Shown here in pieces: positions 24,800 to 33,251 of a DNA stretch of 64,000 nucleotides. How positions within the stretch are numbered: the first letter of the stretch is position 1; each line of letters starts with the position of its first letter. A program made the translations under genes and the position numbers. A model generated the notes under the pieces. The model saw nothing but the letters and a program-made list of their open reading frames with translations. It did not search any database and was not told the origin of the DNA. Source of the DNA: Methylotenera_A aquatica (GTDB lineage: Bacteria; Pseudomonadota; Gammaproteobacteria; Burkholderiales; Methylophilaceae); contig OZ271846.1 of NCBI GenBank assembly GCA_965601485.1, positions 1,922,001 to 1,986,000 of the forward strand. Reading direction: 5' to 3'.

Positions 24800-25027
24800 T
24801 TTAGGTTTGATGCATAAAGGTAAATCAACCTCAGATGGTAACTCTATGATTCATTTAACGACAACAAGAGCAATATGTGGACTGTTGGTGTTTACTACCC
24901 AACCACAAAACATTTGAACTTAGTTACTGATTACTTAATAGCTAAAGACTTAGTAGATAACAAAGTTGCTACAGATTCTGAAGTAGAAGTAAAAACTATT
25001 TCTTTAGGCGCAATCTTATTCCTCTAG
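24800..25027 (+). pseudogene. C-terminal remnant of a second porin gene, frameshifted
   Basis: From ATG 24875 to TAG 25027 the frame reads MWTVGVYYPTTKHLNLVTDY and onward to KTISLGAILFL. It parallels the intact porin end MWTVGAYHPITKHLNLVAEY through KTISLGAILFF. DNA similarity continues upstream to about 24800 (GGTAAATCAACCTCAGATGG against the porin's GGTGAATCTACATTAGACGG), but in another frame, so at least one frameshift separates the parts. The N-terminal three quarters are missing. The 3' flank keeps a small palindrome (AGGCTTAGCCT) like the one after the intact porin. The rest of 24659-25090 is AT-rich with no other gene visible. Confidence 0.85.
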
Positions 25028-25090
25028 TTTAATGCAGGCTTAGCCTACTTAAGTGAGTGAATAAAACAATCCATTTATAATCTTCCTATT

Positions 25091-25951
25091 ATGTTGCTTT
25101 CAGTCAATCAAACTATTCAACAGAGTGAAGCACGGCTAATCACCCATTTAAAAATAAATGGCGATGAAGCGAAATTTGAATCGCAGCTTTTGTTGCAGCA
25201 CGTTTTAAATGTCAATCGTGCATGGCTTATTGCACATGCTTTGGACTCTGTTCAAGAAGACGTTTACAAAAAATTTGAAGCATTACTTATACGCCGTTTA
25301 AATGGTGAGCCAATTGCTTATATTTTAGGCTCTCGAGAGTTTTTTGGTTTACCAATTAAAGTTTCGACTGATACGTTAATACCAAGGCCAGACACCGAAA
25401 CACTAGTTGAAATAGCGTTAGATAAAATGTCGGCAAAGTTAAGCCTTGATACTTTAGACCTTGGCACAGGGTCTGGCGCAATTGCATTGGCCATTGCCAA
25501 GCATCGCCAAAACGCACAAATAACTGCCGTTGATGCCTGCCAAGAGGCCTTGGCTGTTGCCATTGAAAATGCGCAACTTTTGAATATTAAAAATGTGCAT
25601 TTTGAATTGAGTAACTGGTTTAGCGCGATAAGAAATCAGAAATTTGATGTCATTGTCAGCAACCCGCCTTATATTGAAGCCAATGACGCGCACTTAAAGC
25701 AGGGTGATCTGCGTTTTGAACCACTTTCTGCTCTAGCTTCTGGCGCAGATGGCTTGCAGGATATTCGCACAATTATCAGCCAAGCGCCGCAGCACCTTAA
25801 CCCGCAAGGTTGGCTGCTGCTAGAGCACGGTTATAATCAGGCTGAGCAAGTTGCTGCACTATTAAAACAAGCTGGGTTTAGCCAGATTAGTCATGCACAA
25901 GATTTAGCCGGAATTAACCGTGTGACGATGGGTAAATTTTCAAAATCATAA
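25091..25951 (+). CDS. prmC: release factor glutamine N5-methyltransferase
   Basis: PrmC methylates the Gln of the GGQ motif in release factors RF1 and RF2 using S-adenosylmethionine. The 286-residue protein has an N-terminal helical domain ending in EPIAYILGSREFFGLP. SAM-binding motif I is LDLGTGSGAIALAIA, with the acidic end of strand 2 in ITAVDACQEAL. The substrate-glutamine signature is NPPYIEA in DVIVSNPPYIEA. In many proteobacteria prmC follows prfA. Here prfA is at 1068 on the other strand, so the pair is split. It begins 63 bp after the porin remnant. Confidence 0.95.
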   Translation: MLLSVNQTIQQSEARLITHLKINGDEAKFESQLLLQHVLNVNRAWLIAHALDSVQEDVYKKFEALLIRRLNGEPIAYILGSREFFGLPIKVSTDTLIPRPDTETLVEIALDKMSAKLSLDTLDLGTGSGAIALAIAKHRQNAQITAVDACQEALAVAIENAQLLNIKNVHFELSNWFSAIRNQKFDVIVSNPPYIEANDAHLKQGDLRFEPLSALASGADGLQDIRTIISQAPQHLNPQGWLLLEHGYNQAEQVAALLKQAGFSQISHAQDLAGINRVTMGKFSKS

Positions 25952-26024
25952 TTCTAAGCGGCTGCAAATAATCTAATGCTTCTATGAATAATCCTTCAAA
26001 GTGCATTCTTTACTATTACTAAGA

Positions 26025-26073
26025 TTGACAGGCTTGGCTGAGGGGTTATTTATAGGCTTTTAAATAGTATAAT
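26025..26073 (+). promoter_or_regulatory. candidate metX promoter region
   Basis: A perfect -35 TTGACA (26025-26030) is followed 18 bp later by TTTATA (26049-26054). Separately, a perfect TATAAT stands at 26068-26073, 6 bp before the metX ATG, but without a good -35. The first would give a short leader, the second a leaderless message. No Shine-Dalgarno precedes metX, and no SAM riboswitch is recognisable in the 128-bp gap. Confidence 0.4.
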
Positions 26074-26079
26074 TAGTGT

Positions 26080-27204
26080 ATGTCTGAACATAATTCTATT
26101 GGTATTGTAAAAGCCCAAACAGCACACTTTGATACCCCGCTAAATCTAAAAAGTGGCGGAACATTGCCGCAATTTCATTTGGTGTACGAGACCTATGGCA
26201 CGCTAAATGCTGACAAAAGCAATGCTGTCATCATTTGTCATGCACTTTCGGGTAACCACCATGTGGCAGGAAGATACGCCGAAACCGATAAAAATGCCGG
26301 CTGGTGGGATAACTTAATTGGCCCTAATAAGCCGCTAGATACCAACAAGTTTTTTGTGATTGGACTGAATAATTTGGGCGGCTGTCATGGTAGCTCTGGG
26401 CCAAGCAGCATTAATCCTGAAACCAATCAACCGTTTGGCGCTAGCTTTCCAATTGTGACAGTTGAAGATTGGGTGAACTCACAAGTTAGGTTATTGGAAC
26501 ACCTTGGCATATCAACATTGGCGGCGGTTGTGGGAGGTAGCCTTGGCGGCATGCAGGCTTTGCAATGGACAATTGCTTACCCCGATTTAGTGCGACACGC
26601 TTTGGTGATTGCCTCTGCGCCTAATTTAACCGCTCAAAATATTGCCTTTAACGAAGTGGCGCGCCAAGCGATTATGACAGACCCTGAGTTTTACGCAGGA
26701 GATTATTACGCGCACAACACGGTGCCGCGACGTGGACTAAGAATTGCGCGCATGCTTGGGCATATTACCTACTTAAGTGATGACGCCATGGGCGAAAAAT
26801 TTGGCCGTAAACTTAAAGACACGATTAAGTATGGTTTTGACGTGGAATTTGAAATGGAATCTTACTTGCGCTACCAAGGCGATAAGTTTGCTGGCGAGTT
26901 TGATGCCAATACCTATTTGCGCATGACGCGCGCACTAGATTATTACGACCCCGCACTGGAATTTGATAATGATTTAAGTGCTGCCTTAAAAGTGGCTAAA
27001 GCACAATTTTTGGTGGTGTCTTTCACTAGTGATTGGCGTTTTTCGCCTGCACGCTCACGCGAAATTGTAAAAGCGTTGCTGGATAACGAACGGACTGTGA
27101 GCTATGCCGAAGTAACGGCCGCGCATGGGCATGATGCGTTTTTAATGCCGGATGCGCATTATCACGCGATTTTACGCACCTATTTACAAAAAATAGAGGT
27201 GTGA
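26080..27204 (+). CDS. metX: homoserine O-acyltransferase (MetX family)
   Basis: This alpha/beta-hydrolase-fold enzyme acylates homoserine at the start of methionine synthesis. The 374-residue protein shows ICHALSGNHHVAGRY and LNNLGGCHGSSGPSSINP. The nucleophile elbow is VVGGSLGGMQALQW. The late catalytic residues are Asp in SFTSDWRFSPARSREIV and His in TAAHGHDAFLMPD. Betaproteobacterial MetX proteins are often succinyl- rather than acetyl-transferases, and I cannot decide the donor from the residues seen. The stop overlaps the metW start, so the two are translationally coupled. Confidence 0.93.
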   Translation: MSEHNSIGIVKAQTAHFDTPLNLKSGGTLPQFHLVYETYGTLNADKSNAVIICHALSGNHHVAGRYAETDKNAGWWDNLIGPNKPLDTNKFFVIGLNNLGGCHGSSGPSSINPETNQPFGASFPIVTVEDWVNSQVRLLEHLGISTLAAVVGGSLGGMQALQWTIAYPDLVRHALVIASAPNLTAQNIAFNEVARQAIMTDPEFYAGDYYAHNTVPRRGLRIARMLGHITYLSDDAMGEKFGRKLKDTIKYGFDVEFEMESYLRYQGDKFAGEFDANTYLRMTRALDYYDPALEFDNDLSAALKVAKAQFLVVSFTSDWRFSPARSREIVKALLDNERTVSYAEVTAAHGHDAFLMPDAHYHAILRTYLQKIEV

Positions 27205-27836
27205 TTGTGACTAAAACCATGGATAATAATGTAAATTTTACAAATTCAGAAATTAAATACCGCCAAGATTTTGCCATTATCGCGGGCTGGGTTCGTTTTG
27301 GCTCAAAAGTGCTGGATTTAGGTTGTGGCGATGGCAGTTTATTGCAGTTTTTACATAGCAGCTTAGAAGCAAGAGCTTATGGTGTAGAAAAGGATGATGC
27401 CAATTGGTTGGCCTGCTTACAAAATGGCACCAACGTCATTCAAATGGATTTGGAGGCAGGGTTATCGGGCTTTGAGGACCAATCATTTGATACTGTTATT
27501 CTTTCGCAAACGCTACAAGCTATGCACAACACAGAAGCCATTGTGCAAGAAATGTTACGCGTTGGGCGCGAAGTGATTGTGACGTTCCCCAATTTTGGCT
27601 ACTGGCGTAATCGATTACAAATCACGGCTGGCAGTATGCCCGTATCCAAAACTTTACCTTATCAATGGTACGACACACCGAATGTTCACCTTTGTACGAT
27701 TAACGATTTTGACAAATTTTGTAAAAATCACAAAATTGAGGTGATGGAGCGCAAGGTGATTACCGATGCGCAAGAAATTAGTTTTATGCCTAATTTTTTA
27801 GGCAATTTGGCGATGTATCGCTTAAAAGCCGCTTAA
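27201..27836 (+). CDS. metW: methionine biosynthesis protein MetW, SAM-methyltransferase fold
   Basis: MetW accompanies MetX in many proteobacteria and is needed for full homoserine acylation. Its own methyltransferase reaction is not firmly known. The 211-residue protein has a SAM-binding loop VLDLGCGDGSLLQFL, AYGVEKDDANWL and FDTVILSQTLQAMHN. It also has the motif VTFPNFGYWRNRLQ and ends FLGNLAMYRLK. The first possible start is GTG 27201 within the metX stop (GTGA). GTG 27207 and ATG 27219 are alternatives. It ends 8 bp from convergent ampG. Confidence 0.93.
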   Translation: MIVTKTMDNNVNFTNSEIKYRQDFAIIAGWVRFGSKVLDLGCGDGSLLQFLHSSLEARAYGVEKDDANWLACLQNGTNVIQMDLEAGLSGFEDQSFDTVILSQTLQAMHNTEAIVQEMLRVGREVIVTFPNFGYWRNRLQITAGSMPVSKTLPYQWYDTPNVHLCTINDFDKFCKNHKIEVMERKVITDAQEISFMPNFLGNLAMYRLKAA

Positions 27837-27844
27837 TTTTCTGA

Positions 27845-29344
27845 TCATTTTTGGTTTTTCTGATTCAGCGAATTAATGGCTAGTCGCATCCACCACAGCA
27901 TCACAATACCCGGTACTGCCATCACTACCGAGAATAAGAAGAAGTTTGACCAGCCCAAAGTTTCAGATAACACACCTGCCACTGGGCTAACGTAAATCCG
28001 CCCTACCGCCGCCAAGGCAGAAAGTAGCGCATAGTGCGTGGCGCTAAACTGGTTGTTGCACAAACTCATCAGCAAGGCCACAAATGCTGCCGTGCCCATG
28101 CCGCTGGTAATGTTTTCTAGCGCAATCGCGCTCATCAATAACCAATCGATTTGCGTTGGCTCTAAAACTGAAACAAAGCCTAAATCAAATGGCATAAGCA
28201 TAAAACTACCCCAAGCGCCCTTGCCCAAAACAGCCAATGCGTAAAAACCAAAGTTAGACAGCAATTGCAATATGCCAAAACTCATCAGTGCTTGAAATAA
28301 ACTTAGCCGTATCATCAGCAGGCCCGCTAAAAATGCGCCAATAATGGTGAGCCAAATGCCAATGATTTTATTGACGATGCCAACCTCAATTTGGCTAAAC
28401 GCCATGCCTTTTAGTAAAAACGGGGTGAACAAACTGCCTGCAAATGCGTCGCCCAGCTTATATAAAATAATTAAAATTAAGAACGCCCAAGCACCTTGCT
28501 GGCTAAAGTAACTCGCTAGCGATTGATTTAAGGTGGCAAAGCCAGCTTTTTGCGCCGCCTTCAAACCCAATGGCAGCGCCACGGCCAAGCTTGTCATTAC
28601 ATATGCCAATTGCATCCATTTGTTGGATTCTTGCAAATTGATGCCCGCCAAGTTAAATGCCATACGCACCAAATACACGCCTGCCAGAACACCGACTAAC
28701 ATGGCAAAAAAGCCCAGCAATTCTTTTTTAGGATCGCTGGCAAGTGGCTTAATATCACTCTTTACCGAAGGCAAAAATAGTAGTGAAAATAGCGCTACGC
28801 CCAACATAATGGCCGCCATTACCGCATAAACCTTACCCCAACTTTGCCATTGTTCTGCCCAAATAAGCGCAATGCCGCCAGATGCAATCATGCCAATGCG
28901 ATAACCTAGCACCGACATGGACGCGCCAATACCACGCTCATCTACGCGCAGTAAATCGGTGCGGTAGGCATCAATTACAATATCTTGAGAGGCTGATAAA
29001 AAAGCGATAAGTAAGGCAATTGCGGCAAATACACCAGGTTTTAGTGCAAACGAAATAGTTGATAGATAATAAGTGCTGGCTGCTAAAATTAATTGCGTCA
29101 GCACCAGCCAACCGCGCCTGCGTCCAAAAAAGGGCAGCTCAAAGCGATCCATTAGCGGCGCCCACAAAAACTTAAAGGTGTATGGCACGCCCACAAGCGC
29201 CAAAAAGCCAATGGTGGCAATCGCCACACCATCGGTAGTGAGCCACGCCTGCATGGCCTGACCCGTGAGCGCAAGCGGCAAGCCTGAGGCGAACCCTAGC
29301 AACAATATAGCTACAAGCCGATGTATGCGCTGCAATTGTTTCAT
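27845..29344 (-). CDS. ampG: AmpG-family muropeptide MFS permease
   Basis: AmpG imports GlcNAc-anhydroMurNAc peptides from the periplasm for cell-wall recycling. The 499-residue protein has about 12-14 hydrophobic segments. The family N-terminus is LLLGFASGLPLALTGQAMQA and the loop-2 signature KFLWAPLMDRFELPFFGRRR follows. SQDIVIDAYRTDLL and FITSG-like ENITSGMGTAAFVALLM also occur. The length and charged loop motifs match AmpG rather than drug exporters. It stands 265 bp downstream of xthA on the same strand. That gap (29345-29609) holds no recognisable gene or terminator. Confidence 0.88.
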   Translation of the reverse strand: MKQLQRIHRLVAILLLGFASGLPLALTGQAMQAWLTTDGVAIATIGFLALVGVPYTFKFLWAPLMDRFELPFFGRRRGWLVLTQLILAASTYYLSTISFALKPGVFAAIALLIAFLSASQDIVIDAYRTDLLRVDERGIGASMSVLGYRIGMIASGGIALIWAEQWQSWGKVYAVMAAIMLGVALFSLLFLPSVKSDIKPLASDPKKELLGFFAMLVGVLAGVYLVRMAFNLAGINLQESNKWMQLAYVMTSLAVALPLGLKAAQKAGFATLNQSLASYFSQQGAWAFLILIILYKLGDAFAGSLFTPFLLKGMAFSQIEVGIVNKIIGIWLTIIGAFLAGLLMIRLSLFQALMSFGILQLLSNFGFYALAVLGKGAWGSFMLMPFDLGFVSVLEPTQIDWLLMSAIALENITSGMGTAAFVALLMSLCNNQFSATHYALLSALAAVGRIYVSPVAGVLSETLGWSNFFLFSVVMAVPGIVMLWWMRLAINSLNQKNQK

Positions 29345-29609
29345 GTGGATACTTTAGTCTAGTTAAAGTCACATTCTAACCAATGCACACCTGTAAAGTA
29401 AAAATATGTCATGAAAATAATCTGTAAGTATTTGCAAATAATGCGACAAGTACATGTTACTAAGCCAAGGAAACCAATCGTGTTGAAACGTAATGTAATT
29501 TTTTAGGGCATAGTTTATTGTTTAGCATATCGACCATTGCCGCCGAATTCGCATTTAAAATTAGCAAGACTTACAAAAGTTTTTTATCGATTCAATTTTT
29601 AACGGTGGA

Positions 29610-30395
29610 TTATTTATAATCGATAATCAGCGGTGCATGGTCGCTAAATTTTTGCACTTTATAGATTGAAGTTTGCACAGCGCGTGCGGCCAATTCTGGT
29701 GTAGCCACTTGATAATCCAAGCGCCAACCTACGTTTTTTTCATAGGCCGCACCGCGATTACTCCACCAGGTATAACATTCGTCAGTAGTTGCAGGGTGTA
29801 AAGTACGGTACACATCTACCAAGCCAACACGCCCGAATAAATCTGTTAACCAAGCGCGTTCTTCTGGCAAAAAGCCAGAATTCTTTTTATTGCCTTTGTA
29901 ATTTTTTAAATCAATTTCTTGGTGCGCGATATTCCAATCACCGCATACCAACACATCGCGGCCACTTTTTCTTAAGTTTTCTAGATGCGGCATAATGCGC
30001 GCCAGTACGCTAAATTTAAACGCTTGCCGTTCTTCGCCACTTGAGCCGCTGGGCAAATAAAGCGAAATCACGCTTAGACTTTTTCCATTTAAATCATCAA
30101 AATTAGCCTCAATATAGCGGCCTTCAGAATCAATATCGGGAATGCCCAAGCCTTCAACCACCGCATTTGGCTTCTGCTTGCAATAAATACCAACGCCGCT
30201 GTAGCCCTTTTTTTCGGCATAGTGAAAATAGCCATAGTAGCCAGCAGGTGCGAGCATCTCTGCGGTCATATCCGATGCTTGTGCTTTTACTTCTTGCAGA
30301 CAGATAACATCGGCCTCTTGCGTTTGCAGCCAAGCAAAAAAGCCCTTGTTATTGGCAGAACGAATTCCGTTTAAATTTGCCGTTATAATGCGCAT
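29610..30395 (-). CDS. xthA: exodeoxyribonuclease III (AP endonuclease)
   Basis: This Mg-dependent enzyme cleaves at abasic sites and degrades 3' ends in base excision repair. Motifs of the endonuclease/exonuclease/phosphatase fold are ITANLNGIRSANNKG, the metal ligand Glu in VICLQEVKAQ, GYSGVGIYCK, GDWNIAHQEIDLKN and the catalytic FSDHAPLIIDY. ATG 30395 is chosen because MRIITANLNGIRSA is the family start; an in-frame TTG lies four codons upstream. From there it is 261 residues. It is divergent from pyrE with only 22 bp between the start codons. Confidence 0.94.
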   Translation of the reverse strand: MRIITANLNGIRSANNKGFFAWLQTQEADVICLQEVKAQASDMTAEMLAPAGYYGYFHYAEKKGYSGVGIYCKQKPNAVVEGLGIPDIDSEGRYIEANFDDLNGKSLSVISLYLPSGSSGEERQAFKFSVLARIMPHLENLRKSGRDVLVCGDWNIAHQEIDLKNYKGNKKNSGFLPEERAWLTDLFGRVGLVDVYRTLHPATTDECYTWWSNRGAAYEKNVGWRLDYQVATPELAARAVQTSIYKVQKFSDHAPLIIDYK

Positions 30396-30417
30396 ATTGA
30401 CTTTCAATTGATTAATA

Positions 30418-31083
30418 ATGATGAATACCCAGCCTAATAATGGCCAGTTAAGCCAAGATTTTATTGCTTTCTCTATTCAAAAACAGGTGCTTAAATTTGG
30501 TGAATTTAAAACCAAAGCAGGCCGTTTAAGCCCTTATTTTTTTAATGCTGGCCTTTTTAACGATGGCGAAAGCTTATTAAAACTAGGCGAATTTTACTAC
30601 GAGAGCATTCAAAAATCAGGCATAAAGTTTGATATGCTATTTGGTCCAGCCTACAAAGGCATTGCTTTAGCCGCCGCAATTGTCATTGCATTTGCCAAAA
30701 ATGGTCATAATTTACCCTATGCCTACAATCGCAAAGAAGCTAAAGACCATGGCGAAGGCGGTGTTATTGTGGGCAGTCCATTACAAGGTCGTGTTTTAAT
30801 AATTGATGACGTGATTTCAGCAGGAACATCGGTGCGTGAGTCCGTTGATTTGATTACAAAACACGGCGCAACGCCTTGTGGCGTGGCGATTGCGCTAGAC
30901 AGGCAAGAAAAAGGGCTAGGCGAATTATCGGCTGTACAGGAAGTACAGAAACTGCATCAAATTCCAGTTTGTGCGATCGCCGATTTAAGTAATTTATTAC
31001 AATTCATTCAACATGACCCTGACATGGTACAACACTTGCTTAATGTAAAAGAATACCGCCAACAATATGGCGTGACTTTTTAA
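30418..31083 (+). CDS. pyrE: orotate phosphoribosyltransferase
   Basis: PyrE joins orotate to PRPP to form OMP in pyrimidine synthesis. The 221-residue protein contains FKTKAGRLSPYFFNAG, FGPAYKGIALAAAIVIA, the flexible catalytic loop YNRKEAKDHGEGG and the PRPP motif VLIIDDVISAGTSVRE. Two ATGs stand in tandem (30418, 30421). A TATAAT-like box at 30384-30389 lies within the 5' end of the divergent xthA, so the promoters of the two genes must overlap or intrude into the coding sequences. Confidence 0.96.
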   Translation: MMNTQPNNGQLSQDFIAFSIQKQVLKFGEFKTKAGRLSPYFFNAGLFNDGESLLKLGEFYYESIQKSGIKFDMLFGPAYKGIALAAAIVIAFAKNGHNLPYAYNRKEAKDHGEGGVIVGSPLQGRVLIIDDVISAGTSVRESVDLITKHGATPCGVAIALDRQEKGLGELSAVQEVQKLHQIPVCAIADLSNLLQFIQHDPDMVQHLLNVKEYRQQYGVTF

Positions 31084-31133
31084 AACAAAGCTGTATAGAT
31101 TACAAATTTGTTGTGCAGTGTTTGGGAGTTGAT

Positions 31134-31739
31134 ATGAAAAATTTAACTTTAATCATAAGTGCTTGCTTATGCCTAATCAATGTTAATGCATATGCTGAAG
31201 AAGAAAAGATTGTTAAGTGGGTAGATAGCAGCGGAGTAACGCACTATAGCGATAAATTACCTAGCAAAGAAACGGGGCGCAGCAACGTAGAAATGAGCAA
31301 AAAAGGTATTGTTTTAAAGAAAAATATCGTTCTGGATCAACAAGCGGCTGCAAAAGAATACCAGAAACAGCAAGAAATATTGGCACAAGAACGCCGCGAT
31401 AAAGTACTGCTTGCCTCTTATACCAATGTAGAAGAAATTGATTTAGCGCGTGACCGCAATTTAGAAACAGACCAAGCAGCGATTCAGGCCCTTATGCAAA
31501 GCAAACTAATCATAGCCAATAAAACAACGCGTAACAAAAAAACGGCGCAAAGCTTTAAAAATAGGCCCCTACCAGCTTACTTAATTGATGAACTCAAGCT
31601 TGCGCAAGTAGAATCCGATAAGCTTGATAAGAAAATTCAACATCGCAAAAATAATATGCAGGCTATCAGCAAACGTTACGCCGATGAAAAAGCCCATTTT
31701 ATAGAACTGAAACAGCGCAATTTAAACCAAGCTCAATAA
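31134..31739 (+). CDS. DUF4124 domain periplasmic protein
   Basis: A 201-residue exported protein. ATG 31134 has a GGGAG Shine-Dalgarno at 31124 and begins a signal peptide (KNLTLIISACLCLINVNAYA). The first mature residues carry a DUF4124 motif, IVKWVDSSGVTHYSDKLP, a small beta domain common at the N-terminus of betaproteobacterial envelope proteins. The rest is highly charged and likely helical or coiled coil (AAKEYQKQQEILAQERRDK; ELKLAQVESDKLDKKIQHRK). No function is established. It lies 50 bp after pyrE and is convergent with gatB. Confidence 0.8.
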   Translation: MKNLTLIISACLCLINVNAYAEEEKIVKWVDSSGVTHYSDKLPSKETGRSNVEMSKKGIVLKKNIVLDQQAAAKEYQKQQEILAQERRDKVLLASYTNVEEIDLARDRNLETDQAAIQALMQSKLIIANKTTRNKKTAQSFKNRPLPAYLIDELKLAQVESDKLDKKIQHRKNNMQAISKRYADEKAHFIELKQRNLNQAQ

Positions 31740-31801
31740 ATTGGCGGCAACATGTTTGCCCCTAAAGAAAGTTTAGTTAATTAAGGCTAGGCATATCAAG
31801 T

Positions 31802-33250
31802 TTAATTGGCCAGTTTTTTCTTTAAAACTTCGTTCACTTGCGCAGGGTTGGCTTTGCCTTTTGAGGCTTTCATGGCTTGACCCACTAGCGCATTAAAGGC
31901 TTTTTCTTTACCTGCTTTAAATTCTTCTACCATCGCAGGATTCGCTTTTAGCACTTCATCAATAATCGCTTCAATCGCGCCACTGTCAGATTCTTGTTTT
32001 AGGCCTTTTTCAGCAATAATGGCATCCACTTCACCTTCGCCTGCCCACATGGCTTCAAACACTTGCTTGGCCGCATTGTTTGAAATTGTGTTGTCTGCGA
32101 TGCGTTTTAATAGTTGTGCTAATTGCGCAGCGCTAATGGGTGACTCATTAATCATTTTTTCTTCAGTATTTAACTTTGCCGAAATAGCGCCCATTATCCA
32201 ATTGGCAGCGGGTTTGGCATCACTTCCTGCGTGAACAGTTGCCGTAAAGTAATCCGCTAACTCGCGGCTTGCCGTAAGGGCCGCCGCGTCATAACTACTC
32301 AAAGCATAATCCGCCTCAAAGCGCGCCTTCATGGCATCTGGTAATTCTGGCATTGTCGCCTTTACGCGCGCTTTATCGGCCGCGGTAACTTCTAAAGGCA
32401 ACAAATCGGGGTCTGGAAAATAACGGTAATCATTGGCCTCTTCTTTAGAGCGCATGGCTTTTGTTTCGCCCGTGTCTGGATTAAACAAAACGGTTGCCTG
32501 TTGAATGGTGCCGCCATCCTCTAACGTTTCAATTTGCCAGCGCGTTTCGTATTCAATCGCTTGCGTCATAAATTTGAATGAATTCAGGTTTTTAATTTCG
32601 CGGCGCGTGCCGAACTTGTCAGTGCCTTTTGGGCGTACCGATACATTTACATCGCATCTAAAACTACCTTCTTGCATATTGCCATCGCAAATATCAATCC
32701 ATTGCACTAGCTCATGCAGTTTTTTGGCATATGCAACCGCTTCTGACGCGCTACGCATATCTGGCTCTGTCACAATTTCTAGCAAAGGTGTCCCAGCGCG
32801 ATTTAAATCAATGCCACTCATACCCTCTAACGCGCCATGTACAGACTTACCCGCATCTTCTTCCAAATGTGCGCGGGTGATATTAATCACTTTTTCATAG
32901 GCCGCATTTTTGCCACTGGCTGGTACTTGAATCGTCACCGCGCCTTTGCCAACAACTGGCAATTCAAACTGGCTAATTTGATAGCCTTTTGGCAAATCGG
33001 GATAAAAGTAATTTTTGCGGCTAAACACAGAGCGCGCAGGAATGTCGGCATTAATCGCCAAGCCGAATTTAATCGCACATTCCACCGCTTGTTTGTTTAA
33101 AACGGGCAACACACCCGGTAAGGCAATGCTCACTTCATCGGCTTGTGTATTAGGCTCTGCGCCGTAAGTAATTGAAGCACCACTAAATTGTTTACTTTTT
33201 GTTCTTAACTGCGTGTGGGTTTCTAGCCCAATAACAACTTCCCATTCCAT
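31802..33250 (-). CDS. gatB: Asp-tRNA(Asn)/Glu-tRNA(Gln) amidotransferase subunit B
   Basis: GatB binds the mischarged tRNA and carries the kinase site that activates the Asp or Glu side chain. The 482-residue protein has the N-terminal WEVVIGLETHTQLRTKSKQF, PKGYQISQFELPV and HLEEDAGKSVHG. LNRAGTPLLEIVTEPDMRS and MQEGSFRCDVNVSVRPKG follow. The C-terminal YqeY-like tail ends LVGQAMKASKGKANPAQVNE. It lies 1 bp downstream of gatA in gatC-gatA-gatB order. The presence of GatCAB implies that Gln- and/or Asn-tRNA is made by the indirect route. Confidence 0.97.
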   Translation of the reverse strand: MEWEVVIGLETHTQLRTKSKQFSGASITYGAEPNTQADEVSIALPGVLPVLNKQAVECAIKFGLAINADIPARSVFSRKNYFYPDLPKGYQISQFELPVVGKGAVTIQVPASGKNAAYEKVINITRAHLEEDAGKSVHGALEGMSGIDLNRAGTPLLEIVTEPDMRSASEAVAYAKKLHELVQWIDICDGNMQEGSFRCDVNVSVRPKGTDKFGTRREIKNLNSFKFMTQAIEYETRWQIETLEDGGTIQQATVLFNPDTGETKAMRSKEEANDYRYFPDPDLLPLEVTAADKARVKATMPELPDAMKARFEADYALSSYDAAALTASRELADYFTATVHAGSDAKPAANWIMGAISAKLNTEEKMINESPISAAQLAQLLKRIADNTISNNAAKQVFEAMWAGEGEVDAIIAEKGLKQESDSGAIEAIIDEVLKANPAMVEEFKAGKEKAFNALVGQAMKASKGKANPAQVNEVLKKKLAN

Positions 33251-33251
33251 C

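Noticed and set aside
25952..26079. SAM riboswitch upstream of metX
   Set aside because: The gap is short and shows no conserved pseudoknot or stem arrangement; only promoter boxes are visible.
29441..29506. 21-codon ORF in the ampG/xthA gap
   Set aside because: No Shine-Dalgarno, no recognisable similarity, and a basic low-information sequence. It is expected by chance in AT-rich DNA.
29515..29615. Signal-peptide-like reading frame (FSISTIAAEFAFKIS) in the same gap
   Set aside because: No proper start codon or ribosome site, short, and running into the xthA 3' end. It could be a remnant but there is no parent gene to support it.
31746..31760. Hairpin GGCAA-CATGT-TTGCC between the DUF4124 gene and gatB as terminator
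   Set aside because: The stem is only 5 bp and there is no T run on either strand.
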